From NCBI RefSeq assembly GCF_000688255.1, contig NZ_JHYS01000009.1:96389-160388 (forward strand): DNA of 64,000 nucleotides, given 5' to 3'. Within the stretch, counting starts at the first letter, position 1. Each line of letters begins with the position of its first letter. Of this stretch, positions 30,131 to 38,866 are shown in pieces. The notes beneath the pieces are model-generated. The model made no database searches, was not told the origin of the DNA, and saw nothing but the letters and a program-made list of their open reading frames with translations. Both the position numbers and the translations under genes were made by a program. The stretch comes from Simplicispira psychrophila DSM 11588 (GTDB lineage Bacteria; Pseudomonadota; Gammaproteobacteria; Burkholderiales; Burkholderiaceae_C).

Positions 30131-32482
30131 CTACGTAAAGAGGGTGCTTTCAGTTCTCTGATGCATCAGCAAGCTATGCATTTGCTCTGCGGGTATCGGG
30201 CGGCCGCAGAGGTAGCCCTGCACATCAGAGCAGCCTTGCTCGTGCAAAAAATTCATTTGCTCCTGCGTTTCCACCCCTTCTGCCGTGGTGTGCAAACCCA
30301 TCGCCTGTGCCATACGGATGATGGCGCTGACGATGGCCCGGTCATCGGCGTCTTCGCCCAGGTCACGCACAAAGGACTGGTCGATCTTGAGTTTGTAGAT
30401 TGGAAAACGCTTGAGTTGGCTCAAGGAGGAATAGCCCGTCCCAAAATCATCTATGGCCAAGCGTACGCCGCAGGCATGCAGTTGATCCATGGTGGCAATG
30501 GCTGCGCGGGGATCTTCCACAGCCACGCCTTCGGTCAGTTCCAACTCCAGCGAGTCTGGTGCCAGTCCGATGTCAGTGAGTATTTGCGTGATCAGCTCGG
30601 GCAACTGGGGCTGGCGAAATTGCACTGCCGACAGATTGACCGCCATGGTTTCCAGCACCATGCCTTGGGCGCGCCAGCTTTTCAGTTGCGCCAATGCCGT
30701 GCGCAGCACCCATTCACCAATTGGCAGAATTTGGCCACAATCTTCAGCAATCGGGATGAATTCAGCCGGCGAGATGTTGCCCAACTCTGGATGGCTCCAG
30801 CGCAGCAAGGCTTCGACACTGCGGATTTCGCCGCTGGCAATGCAGAACTGCGGTTGGTAGACCAAAGAGAATTGCCCGCGCTCCAGGGCGCGGCGCAGGG
30901 CGTTTTCAAGCAGCAGCGCACGCAGCGACTGCGCCTGCATTTGCGGCGTGAAAAACCGGTAGGTGTTGCGCCCATCCAGCTTGGAGCGGTACATGGCTAC
31001 GTCGGCGCATTGGCTCAAAGTGTCAAAGTCGACGCCATCGTCTGGAAACAGTGCGATGCCCATGGAAGGCGCCATGGTCAACTCATGCGTATCGATCTGG
31101 TAGGCGCGGCGCGAGGCCTCCAGCAACTTGTTGGCGACGCGCGCTGCTCCGTTGGCATTGGCTCCGGGGAGCAGCAAAATGAATTCGTCTCCGCCAAGCC
31201 GGCAGACGGTGTCGTTTTCACGCACCAGCGCACGCAGGCGATTGGCGATGGCCACCAGCAAGGCGTCGCCCACGCGGTGCCCCAGGGAGTCGTTGATGTG
31301 CTTGAAGTGGTCCAGATCCAGAAAGATGACCGCCAACGGGGTGTGGCTGCGCTGTGCTGCTGCAATGGCGTCGCGACTGCGCTCGGCCAGCAAGGTGCGG
31401 TTGGGCAGGCCGGTCAACGGATCGTAGTGGGCCAGCCAGTAGATGCGCTCCTGATCCTGGCGCCGATTGTGGATTTCCTGGTGCAGGTTTTCGACGGTTT
31501 CGCTCAGTTCATGGGTGCGCTGTTGCACCACTCTTTCGAGCTCGTGGTGCATGTGCTGCAGCGCTGCTTGCGCTTGCTGGCGTTCGGTGATGTCCATGGT
31601 GATCCAGACGCTGCCGTTGTTTGGCTGCGACGGGTCAATGGCCTTGCTGCGCACTTCACACACTACGATGGAACCGTCTTTTTTGCAGAGCTTTAATTCG
31701 GCGGCAAAGGCCAGTCCCTGCGACAGCGGCCCTTGGCTGCGCTGGCCAACGTCTTCCCAGTCGGCATCATTGGTGTACCAGCGCCGTGACAGGCAGCCTT
31801 GCAGTTCACCCGGCTCGTAGCCGAGCATCAGCTCGAAATGGTTGTTGCACCGCGTCAGGCGCCGGTCACGCAAGAAAACAATGCCCACCATGGCATGGTC
31901 AAACAACACCTGTTTTTCCCACACCGCTGCATCGAGCTGTTCTTGCGCCTGTCGTTGGTCATCGATGTCATCGATGATCCAGATGGAGCCTTCGGCGGTG
32001 TCTTCCGGGTTGAGCAGGCTGCCTGTGAGACGCGCCCAAAAAAGAGTGCCACAGCGCCGGCGCATCAGCCGCTCGACACGGTAGGGCTGGCCGGCAGCCA
32101 GCACCGGATAAGCAGCGCGTCCCAGTGCACGAAAGGCGGCGCGGTCAGGGTGAAAAGCGTCGCTTTTTTCACCGACCAGGCTTTGGTGCGTCTCGTAGCC
32201 AAAAATCTCGGCGTAGCGCTGGTTGCAGCGCACCACCATGCGTTGGCGCAGGAAAACGATGCCTACACCCGCATTGTCCAGCAGCGCCTGTTGCTCGCGC
32301 AACGTGCGTTCCAAGGAGGTGTCGGGCGATGGAATGGATTTCAACAATCCAAGAGTGTCTGGCAAAGGGGGCATGTCACCGGTAAAAGGTGGGCAATCAG
32401 AGAGGTACCGTGAGAGGTCTGACGCATTGTGCCAAAGTGTATCAGCAGGAGGCAAGACCAAATTAGCAGCAGCCAAAGTCAA
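30131..32482 (-). CDS. PAS-PAS-GGDEF-EAL cyclic-di-GMP turnover protein
   Basis: The product is 783 aa without membrane segments. Two PAS/PAC domains (about residues 60-180 and 185-310), a short coiled coil (QHMHHELERVVQQRTHELSE), a GGDEF domain (about 350-515) and an EAL domain (about 525-775) follow in order. The GGDEF site RLGGDEF is intact and the inhibitory RxxD site (REND) lies five residues before it. The EAL motifs SVEALLRW, ELTEGVAVED, DDFGTGYSSL and KIDQSFV are also complete. Both synthesis and hydrolysis of c-di-GMP are possible; which dominates cannot be read from sequence. The start faces ppk1 across a Pho box. Confidence 0.93.
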   Translation of the reverse strand: MTLAAANLVLPPADTLWHNASDLSRYLSDCPPFTGDMPPLPDTLGLLKSIPSPDTSLERTLREQQALLDNAGVGIVFLRQRMVVRCNQRYAEIFGYETHQSLVGEKSDAFHPDRAAFRALGRAAYPVLAAGQPYRVERLMRRRCGTLFWARLTGSLLNPEDTAEGSIWIIDDIDDQRQAQEQLDAAVWEKQVLFDHAMVGIVFLRDRRLTRCNNHFELMLGYEPGELQGCLSRRWYTNDADWEDVGQRSQGPLSQGLAFAAELKLCKKDGSIVVCEVRSKAIDPSQPNNGSVWITMDITERQQAQAALQHMHHELERVVQQRTHELSETVENLHQEIHNRRQDQERIYWLAHYDPLTGLPNRTLLAERSRDAIAAAQRSHTPLAVIFLDLDHFKHINDSLGHRVGDALLVAIANRLRALVRENDTVCRLGGDEFILLLPGANANGAARVANKLLEASRRAYQIDTHELTMAPSMGIALFPDDGVDFDTLSQCADVAMYRSKLDGRNTYRFFTPQMQAQSLRALLLENALRRALERGQFSLVYQPQFCIASGEIRSVEALLRWSHPELGNISPAEFIPIAEDCGQILPIGEWVLRTALAQLKSWRAQGMVLETMAVNLSAVQFRQPQLPELITQILTDIGLAPDSLELELTEGVAVEDPRAAIATMDQLHACGVRLAIDDFGTGYSSLSQLKRFPIYKLKIDQSFVRDLGEDADDRAIVSAIIRMAQAMGLHTTAEGVETQEQMNFLHEQGCSDVQGYLCGRPIPAEQMHSLLMHQRTESTLFT

Positions 32483-32516
32483 TACAAAGGCTATAGGCTT
32501 TTAGTAGACAGTGCAA

Positions 32517-32534
32517 CTGTCACGAAAATGTCAT
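32517..32534 (+). promoter_or_regulatory. Pho box upstream of ppk1
   Basis: CTGTCACGAAAATGTCAT contains two CTGTCA/TGTCA half sites 11 bp apart, a close match to the PhoB consensus. A TACTAA (32547-32552) 12 bp further is a reasonable -10. The site lies 34 bp from the start of the divergent GGDEF-EAL gene. Confidence 0.85.
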
Positions 32535-32583
32535 GGCAGCCATCAATACTAAAGAAGTTTTGTACTTTTTCTGGAATGTGTCC

Positions 32584-34722
32584 ATGCCTTCTTTTAGCTC
32601 CTCCCATGCCGTGATGCAGCCGCTTGGGGAGCCGCCGGCAGTGCTTGCTGATGCCCCCCTTGCGCTGCGCGCAGCTTTGTCGGTGGCGCTGCTGAATCGT
32701 GACCACAGCATCTTGGCATTCAACGAGCGCGTATTTGACTGGGCTGTGCGCGCAGATGTGCCTTTGCTTGAGCGCCTGCGCTACCTGTGTATCGTGTCGT
32801 CCAACCTCGATGAATTTTTTGAAGTGCGCACCGCTCCGTACGTGGCTGCCGCGCGCAATGGGGAGGCTAAAGGGGTCTATACCACTGCGTCGTTCGAGGC
32901 CTTGTCGGCCAAGGCGCATGCCCTGGTGGAGCGTCAGTACGCGCTGTATAACGACGAGCTGGTACCGGCGTTTGCCGCCCACGGCATCCGCATTGTTTCG
33001 CAGGGGGCGCGCAACGCGGCGCAACGCCGCTGGGTGCAGGGCTACTTTCAGCGCGAAGTTCGCCCTTTGCTGGTACCCCTGGGGCTGGACCCCGCGCATC
33101 CGTTTCCGCAGGTGGCCAACAAATCGCTGAACTTCATCGTGCGTCTCAAGGGCTGCGACGCTTTTGGGCGTGAGAACGAGATTGCCATCGTGCGTGTGCC
33201 GCGCGTGCTGCCGCGCCTGATCCGCATGCCCGCCAGCGTTGCGCCCCAAGGGGCGCAGTTTGTCAGCCTGTCGAGCGTAGTGCGTGCGCACTTGGCCGAG
33301 TTGTTCACCGGACGTCAGGTGACGGAATTTTCGCAGTTTCGTGTCACGCGCCATTCCGACCTGGCTGTGGACGAGGAGGACGTGCGCAGTCTGCGCACCG
33401 TACTGCGCCAGGGCCTGCACCAGCGCAACTATGGTGCGGCGGTGCGACTGGAGGTTTCAGCCGGTTGTTCGCGCTTTCTGTCGGATTTCCTGCTGCACCA
33501 GTTTGATCTGCCGGTCGGAGCGCTGTTTCGGGTCCATGGGCCGGTGAACTTGGTGCGCCTGGCGCAACTCGTGGACTTGGTGGACCAGCCTGCGCTGCTG
33601 TTTGCGCCTTGGCAGGCCTCTGTGCCGCAGCAGATGCAGGGCCGCGGCAGCCTGATGGCGCAGATGCGCCAGGGTGACCTGCTGATCCACCAGCCGTTCG
33701 AGAGCTTCGATGGTGTGCTGGCCTTTTTGCGCGAGGCGGTGTACGACCCGCAGGTGGTGGCCATCAAGCAGACCATCTACCGCACTGGCTCGGACCCGCA
33801 AATGATGGAGTTGTTGCATGAGGCCGTGCGCCGCGGCAAGGAAGTGATGGCTGTGGTTGAACTCAAGGCGCGCTTCGATGAAGAAGCCAACATCAATTGG
33901 GCTGAGGCGCTGGAGTCGGTGGGTGCGCAGGTGGTGTATGGCGTGGTGGGGCTCAAAACCCACGCCAAGATGCTGCTGGCGACGCGGCGCGAAGGCCGCA
34001 ATCTGCGCCGCTATGGCCATTTGTCCACCGGCAACTACAACCCGCGCACGGCGCGCCTGTACACCGACCTCGGCTATTTCACGGCCGACGAGGACACCAC
34101 AGCCGATATGGACAGCGTGTTCAACCATCTGGCCAGCCAAAACCGCCTGCCCCGCATGCACCGCCTGCTGGTGGCACCGTTTCATCTGCACCGGCGCACG
34201 CTGGAAAAAATTGAAGAAGTGGGGCTGGCGGCCAGTGAGGGGCGGGGCGGGCGCATCGTGGCCAAAATGAACTCCCTGACGGACGAAGCCCTGGTGCGGG
34301 CTCTGGTGCTGGCGGGCCAGCGCGGCGCGCAGATCGATCTGATCGTGCGCGGCGCCTGCATCTTGCCGGCCCAAGTGGCGGGATGGACTGACAACATCCG
34401 CGTGCGCTCCATCATTGGCCGCTTTCTGGAACACTCGCGCGTGTTTTATTACCGCTGCGGCGAGCGCGAAGAGCTTTACCTGTCGAGCGCCGACTGGATG
34501 AACCGCAATATGCTGCGCCGCGTGGAAGTGGCGTGGCCGGTGACGGATCCGGTGCTCAGGCAGCGCATCATCGATGAATGCCTGGTGGCCTACTTGCACG
34601 ATGACCGCGACGCCTGGGACCTGCAGGCCGATGGTACCTATGCCCGGGCCAACGCGCCGGGGGTCGGTACTGGTGTGCAGGATGCACTGATGCAGCGCTA
34701 TGGCGCAGTGCCGTGCGGCTGA
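32584..34722 (+). CDS. ppk: polyphosphate kinase 1
   Basis: The product is 712 aa and polymerises ATP gamma-phosphate into inorganic polyphosphate. The ATG at 32584 is chosen; an ATG at 32533 overlaps the Pho box and cannot be the start. LNRDHSILAFNERV and RLRYLCIVSSNLDEFFEVR are N-terminal signatures. The phosphorylated His is in VGLKTHAKMLL and the second active-site His in FLEHSRVFYY. STGNYNPRTARLYTDLGYF is also family-typical. It is convergent with ppx, 4 bp apart. Confidence 0.96.
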   Translation: MPSFSSSHAVMQPLGEPPAVLADAPLALRAALSVALLNRDHSILAFNERVFDWAVRADVPLLERLRYLCIVSSNLDEFFEVRTAPYVAAARNGEAKGVYTTASFEALSAKAHALVERQYALYNDELVPAFAAHGIRIVSQGARNAAQRRWVQGYFQREVRPLLVPLGLDPAHPFPQVANKSLNFIVRLKGCDAFGRENEIAIVRVPRVLPRLIRMPASVAPQGAQFVSLSSVVRAHLAELFTGRQVTEFSQFRVTRHSDLAVDEEDVRSLRTVLRQGLHQRNYGAAVRLEVSAGCSRFLSDFLLHQFDLPVGALFRVHGPVNLVRLAQLVDLVDQPALLFAPWQASVPQQMQGRGSLMAQMRQGDLLIHQPFESFDGVLAFLREAVYDPQVVAIKQTIYRTGSDPQMMELLHEAVRRGKEVMAVVELKARFDEEANINWAEALESVGAQVVYGVVGLKTHAKMLLATRREGRNLRRYGHLSTGNYNPRTARLYTDLGYFTADEDTTADMDSVFNHLASQNRLPRMHRLLVAPFHLHRRTLEKIEEVGLAASEGRGGRIVAKMNSLTDEALVRALVLAGQRGAQIDLIVRGACILPAQVAGWTDNIRVRSIIGRFLEHSRVFYYRCGEREELYLSSADWMNRNMLRRVEVAWPVTDPVLRQRIIDECLVAYLHDDRDAWDLQADGTYARANAPGVGTGVQDALMQRYGAVPCG

Positions 34723-34726
34723 TTGT

Positions 34727-36214
34727 CTATAGCGCTGGCGCTTCTTGCAGCACTAGCTCCCAGGGAGTTTTTTGCCATGCTGCCACCTCTTCGCGCAGCA
34801 GATGGGCCGACTGGGGGTAGTGGGCCGACCAGCCGGCGTACGCGGTCAGCAAGAAGCGCTGTCCCTGGCGTGTCAGGCGAAGGCTTTGCACTTCGGGATC
34901 GCGGCGCGCGTGGCACAAAGCCACGGCCAGGCGCAGGCACAGCAGTTGCATCGCGGTGCTGGCATCGTCCAGTTCGGCTTCGATCTTGCGCAGCTTGCCC
35001 CGGTGGCCCAACACCAGGCGGCCCAGTCGGTGCATTTCCGGCATGGCGAACCCAGCGGCATCGGTGTGGTCCAGGATATAGGCGCCGTGGCGGTGGTAGT
35101 CGCTGTGGGAGATGCGACAGCCCACTTCGTGCAGTTGACCAGCCCAGGCAAGCTGGCGCTGCGCCGGCCCGTCGCTGGGTTCTGCCACCTGCGCAAACAG
35201 GGTGCACGCCGTTTGTGCCACCCGATGGGCTTGCGCGCCATCGACGGCAAAGCGCTGCATCAGTCCTTGCACTGTGGTGCTGCGCAAGTCGGTCTCGGGC
35301 TGTTCGCGATCCAGCAGGTCGTACAGGGCGCCCTGGCGCAGCGCGCCCTGGGCTACCTGCAGGGTGTCGATGCCCAGCAGATCAAACACGGCGCGCAGCA
35401 CGCTGATGCCGCCGCCAATGACGGGACGGCGGTCTTCCTTGAGTCCATCCAACCGCACGTTGCTGGCACTTTGGGCGCGCAGCAGGCGCTGTTGCAGCCA
35501 GTCCAGGTCGGCGCGGGTGATGCGTCCCGGGGGATGGCCGGCAGCGGTCAGTATTTCGCCCACCGCCCCGACAGTGCCTGACGAACCGTAGGCCACCTCC
35601 CAGGCACTGCGGGGGTAAGCGTTCAGCGCTTCGTCCAGCACGGCCTTGGCGGCAATTTCCGCACTGGTGAAGGCTTGTGCGGTGAAGAGGCCGTCGGCAA
35701 AGTAGCGTGACGACCAAGCCACGCTGCCCACTTCGAACGAGGCCATGGCGTGTGCGCTGAACTGCTGGCCCAGGATCAGCTCGGTCGAGCGCCCGCCAAT
35801 GTCCACCACCAGACGCCGCTCGTTCGACTGCGGTAGCAGCCGTGCTACGCCCTGGTAGATCAGGCGCGCTTCTTCGGTGCCCGATACCACCTCGATGGGA
35901 AAGCCCAGGATGCTGTTGCCGCGCTGCAAGAAAACCTCGCGGTTGCGCGCTTCGCGCAGAGTTTGCGTGGCCACTGCGCGCACTTGGGTCGGGGCAAAGC
36001 CGGCCAAGCGCTCGGCAAAGCGGGCCAGGCAGTCCCAGCCACGCTGCATGGCCTGGATGCTGAGGTGGTGTTGCTCATCCAGTCCGCTGCCCTGGCGTAC
36101 CGTCTCCTTGAGGTATTCAACGCGCTGGATGTGACCGTGCTCGAAGCGGCCAATTTCAAGGCGAAAGCTGTTCGATCCCAGATCGATAGCTGCGAGCAGT
36201 GTTCCGTGGTGCAT
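34727..36214 (-). CDS. ppx: exopolyphosphatase / Ppx-GppA phosphatase
   Basis: The product is 495 aa of the sugar-kinase/Hsp70/actin superfamily, releasing phosphate from polyphosphate ends (or from pppGpp). Phosphate-binding motifs are AIDLGSNSFRLEIG near the N-terminus, VVDIGGRSTELILG (about residues 135-150) and YGSSGTVGAVGE. The C-terminal HD-like domain spans about 310-495. The last codons (WELVLQEAPAL then TAG) resemble the left half of the dispersed repeat, so the C-terminus may have been altered. It is convergent with ppk, 4 bp apart, without a terminator between. Confidence 0.92.
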   Translation of the reverse strand: MHHGTLLAAIDLGSNSFRLEIGRFEHGHIQRVEYLKETVRQGSGLDEQHHLSIQAMQRGWDCLARFAERLAGFAPTQVRAVATQTLREARNREVFLQRGNSILGFPIEVVSGTEEARLIYQGVARLLPQSNERRLVVDIGGRSTELILGQQFSAHAMASFEVGSVAWSSRYFADGLFTAQAFTSAEIAAKAVLDEALNAYPRSAWEVAYGSSGTVGAVGEILTAAGHPPGRITRADLDWLQQRLLRAQSASNVRLDGLKEDRRPVIGGGISVLRAVFDLLGIDTLQVAQGALRQGALYDLLDREQPETDLRSTTVQGLMQRFAVDGAQAHRVAQTACTLFAQVAEPSDGPAQRQLAWAGQLHEVGCRISHSDYHRHGAYILDHTDAAGFAMPEMHRLGRLVLGHRGKLRKIEAELDDASTAMQLLCLRLAVALCHARRDPEVQSLRLTRQGQRFLLTAYAGWSAHYPQSAHLLREEVAAWQKTPWELVLQEAPAL

Positions 36215-36280
36215 GGGAGAGCGTAGGGGGCTGGTGGGAGGCGGCGCAGCATAGCACCGCCTTGCGGGTTCGCCGCAGTT

Positions 36281-37438
36281 TTAGCCAATGATCCGCCCGT
36301 CCGGCGTGAGCATGGTTTGCGTGACGTGGCTGCTGATGCGTTTTTTGTTCTGGAAGGTGAGCATGAAGCCGCCAATATTGGCGTCGCTGCGCCGGCGCAG
36401 GGCCGTCAGCACGCTGGCGCGGGTGATGGCGCCGTTGATGCTGGCCAGAGCGATCCCGGTGTAGCGCGCCGCAATGAATCCGGCCAGGCCCAGGGGCGAG
36501 GCAGGTTCGTCGTACAGGCGTGCCAGCGCTGTGCGGTAGGCGCGTACTACCGGCAGGCTGGACGTGAGCAGCGGCACGGCCTGCGTGGCAATCACCGAGG
36601 TATTGCGCGGCAGGCCGCCCAATTGCGCCAGTACTTGCAGGTTCACGTCGGCCAGCGCCACCACATAGCATTGGCGGCCTGCGGGCAGCACCAACTGGCG
36701 CATGAAAACATGTAGCTCCGGCGTGCCGCCGATGAACAGAATCAGCGGGTGCGGTGGCGCGGAGCGACTGGCAGCTGACAGGGCTTGTGTACGCAGGCCC
36801 ATGGTCTGGGCCACCTGGGCGATGTCGGCTTGCGACGCCTGCTGCAGGCGGGCGCTGCCATAGACCACTCCGATGTCGTGTGCGCCCAGGGTGGCCAGCG
36901 TCTTGAGTGCATGGGTTATCTGCGCTTGGTCGCCAGCAAAGATGTCAAACACCGTGTTGTCTGCTGTGTGTGCTGCGCTGCTGTGCAGCCAGGGCGCTAT
37001 CTGGGCCAGAGGCGAACTGGTAGCGGCATGGGCCTGGAGTGTGGCCAGACCCGCAGCGGCGGCGTGACCAACACAGCCCGACAGGGCCACGCAGTCCGGC
37101 GTGGCATGGGCTTTTTGCCAGGCGGCTTGCAGGCTGGCGGCGCTGCCATCGGTCTCCAGCACCAAGTGTTTTACGGGCCTGCCCAGCAGACCACCGCGTG
37201 CGTTCAGGTCTTGCCAGGCGGCGCGCGAGCCCATCAGAAAATCGCGGCTGACATCTTGCTGGGTGGCCGACATGTCTGCCATTTGGGCGATGGTCAGGGC
37301 ACGGCCAGCCTCTGCTGTGCGGGCCGTGGCCGTTTCTTGGGCCTGCAGGGTAGTGGCGCCGGCCAGGGTCGCCATGGCCGTGCACTGCAGCCAGTGCCGG
37401 CGGCTCAGGCGGGGAGGAGAGGAGCGGTCATGGTGCAT
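36281..37438 (-). CDS. periplasmic ABC-type (Leu/Ile/Val-binding fold) substrate-binding protein
   Basis: The product is 385 aa. The ATG at 37436-37438 gives MHHDRSSPPRLSRRHWLQCTA, a twin-arginine-like signal (SRRHWL, then a hydrophobic stretch ending LQAQ). The mature part resembles type-1 periplasmic binding proteins: SRDFLMGSRAAWQDLNARGGLLGRPVKHLVLETD, LSGCVGHAAAA, IGVVYGSARLQQASQADIAQ and GLAGFIAARYTG. No permease or ATPase genes adjoin, so it is an orphan. Ligand unknown. It lies between ppx and the pst promoter and points away from pstS. Confidence 0.75.
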   Translation of the reverse strand: MHHDRSSPPRLSRRHWLQCTAMATLAGATTLQAQETATARTAEAGRALTIAQMADMSATQQDVSRDFLMGSRAAWQDLNARGGLLGRPVKHLVLETDGSAASLQAAWQKAHATPDCVALSGCVGHAAAAGLATLQAHAATSSPLAQIAPWLHSSAAHTADNTVFDIFAGDQAQITHALKTLATLGAHDIGVVYGSARLQQASQADIAQVAQTMGLRTQALSAASRSAPPHPLILFIGGTPELHVFMRQLVLPAGRQCYVVALADVNLQVLAQLGGLPRNTSVIATQAVPLLTSSLPVVRAYRTALARLYDEPASPLGLAGFIAARYTGIALASINGAITRASVLTALRRRSDANIGGFMLTFQNKKRISSHVTQTMLTPDGRIIG

Positions 37439-37576
37439 GGCAAGGAGGGTGTGGAGTGCGGGGGATGAAACGTGTTGGCGGCTTGGTTGTCGCCTGCATG
37501 GCAGTGCAGACATATTTAAAAAAGTGAGCTACTTGCGCTTATCTATGCTTGCTTTCGAATACTTTTATATCTGTAA

Positions 37577-37616
37577 GCCACGTTTAACAAGCGCTAGCAG
37601 CTATTTTTTTAATAGT
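37577..37616 (+). repeat. dispersed repeat copy upstream of pst (right half)
   Basis: AACAAGCGCTAGCAG and CTAT (37601-37604)-N7-ATAG (37612-37615) are a perfect right half. A second fragment (TTGCGCTTATCTATGC, about 37536-37551) lies just before it, suggesting two overlapping or rearranged copies. Confidence 0.7.
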
Positions 37617-37686
37617 GCATTTGGTGCGCCAAGGCGTAGCACCAGAGGCCAACCTGGCGTTCAGTTGAGCAGCTTATGCAAGTGCC

Positions 37687-37704
37687 ATGTCAATGGCGTG
37701 ACAG
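37687..37704 (-). promoter_or_regulatory. possible minus-strand Pho box
   Basis: On the minus strand the site reads CTGTCACGCCATTGACAT. The first half site is perfect and the second matches 5 of 7. It lies about 250 bp upstream of the orphan binding-protein gene, far for direct activation. Confidence 0.3.
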
Positions 37705-37745
37705 CGCTGCCAGGGAAATAGGGTGTTGCATGACAAAAATTTCTG

Positions 37746-37763
37746 CTGTCACGACAATGTCAC
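37746..37763 (+). promoter_or_regulatory. Pho box of the pst operon
   Basis: CTGTCACGACAATGTCAC, two half sites 11 bp apart, is nearly identical to the box before ppk1. TTTAAA at 37772-37777 is a possible -10. It lies 53 bp before the pstS ATG. Confidence 0.88.
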
Positions 37764-37816
37764 AAACGCCTTTTAAAGTGACCTCAGTTCCACTTTTTCA
37801 ACCCAAAGGCTTCTTC

Positions 37817-38857
37817 ATGAAAATGTCTGCAATTCGAGTTCTGGTGGCGGGTGTGCTGTCTGCGGGAGCCGTCTCTGGCGCCTGGGCGCAGCAGGAGGCC
37901 ACCGGTGCCGGTGCCAGCTTTCCGGCGCCGCTGTACGCTAAGTGGGCGTCCGACTACTACAAGGCCACGGGCGTGAAAATCAATTACCAGTCGGTCGGCT
38001 CGGGCGCCGGCCTGCGCCAGATCGAAGCCAAGACGGTGGACTTTGGCGCCTCCGATGCGCCGCTCAAGGACGAAGACCTGGCCAAAAAGGGCCTGGTGCA
38101 GTTCCCCACCGTGATCGGTGGTGTGGTGCCGGTGGTCAACATCAAAGGCATTGCGCCCGGCCAGATCAAGATGAGCGGCCAGGTGTTGGGCGACATCTAC
38201 CTGGGCAAGATCACGCGCTGGAACGATGCGGCGCTGACGGCGCTCAACCCCGGCGTGCCGCTGCCCGACGCCGCCATTGCGCCGGTGCGCCGCGCCGATG
38301 GCTCGGGCACCAGCTTTATCTTCACCAACTACCTGAGCAAGGTGAACGCCGAGTGGCAAGCCAAGGTCGGTGAAGGCACGGCCGTGAACTGGCCCACCGG
38401 CGCTGGCGGCAAGGGCAACGAAGGCGTGGCCGCCTTTGTCGGCCGCCTGCCCAATTCGATCGGCTATGTCGAATACGCCTACGTCAAGCAGAACAAGATG
38501 ACTTATGTGCAGCTGCAAAACGCCGCCGGCAGCTTTGTCTCGCCCGATGATGCCGCCTTCAAGGCCGCTGCGGCTGGCGCCGACTGGAGCAAGAGCTTCC
38601 ACCAGATCCTGACCCATCAGCCCGGCAAGGAGGCCTGGCCCCTGACTGGCGCCACCTTCATCCTGATGCACAAGGTGCAGGACAAGCCGGCGCAGGCGGC
38701 GGCGGCGCTCAAGTTCTTTGAATGGGCCTATCAGTCGGGCGACAAGACCGCCGGTGATCTCGATTACGTGCCTATGCCCGACAGTGTCAAGAGCGTGATC
38801 CTGAAGTCCTGGGCGGATATCAAGGACACTTCTGGCAAAGCCATTGCTTTGAAGTAA
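37817..38857 (+). CDS. pstS: phosphate ABC transporter substrate-binding protein PstS
   Basis: The product is 346 aa with a signal peptide (about residues 1-24, SGAWAQ). It binds periplasmic phosphate. ATGAGASFPAPLYAKW, YQSVGSGAGLRQI, DFGASDAPL and RRADGSGTSFIFTNYL are the phosphate-contact motifs. The ATG at 37817 follows the Pho box and a weak ribosome site; the upstream in-frame start at 37676 is rejected. It is the first gene of pstSCAB-phoU-phoB-phoR and is followed by an attenuating hairpin. Confidence 0.97.
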   Translation: MKMSAIRVLVAGVLSAGAVSGAWAQQEATGAGASFPAPLYAKWASDYYKATGVKINYQSVGSGAGLRQIEAKTVDFGASDAPLKDEDLAKKGLVQFPTVIGGVVPVVNIKGIAPGQIKMSGQVLGDIYLGKITRWNDAALTALNPGVPLPDAAIAPVRRADGSGTSFIFTNYLSKVNAEWQAKVGEGTAVNWPTGAGGKGNEGVAAFVGRLPNSIGYVEYAYVKQNKMTYVQLQNAAGSFVSPDDAAFKAAAAGADWSKSFHQILTHQPGKEAWPLTGATFILMHKVQDKPAQAAAALKFFEWAYQSGDKTAGDLDYVPMPDSVKSVILKSWADIKDTSGKAIALK

Positions 38858-38866
38858 CTCCTGTCA

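Larger units (their letters stand above)
37439..37816. other. 378-bp divergent region before pstS
   Basis: It holds repeat sequence (about 37525-37616), a minus-strand Pho-box-like site (37687-37704), the pst Pho box (37746-37763) and its -10 candidate. No gene is seen. An ORF beginning at 37676 runs in frame into pstS but spans the Pho box, so it is not the real N-terminus. Confidence 0.7.

Noticed and set aside
30161..31696. A 511-codon plus-strand frame over the GGDEF-EAL gene.
   Set aside because: The minus-strand reading has all GGDEF and EAL motifs; the plus frame has none.
37676..37816. A 47-residue N-terminal extension of PstS.
   Set aside because: It would be translated from the Pho box and promoter; the signal peptide begins at the ATG at 37817.
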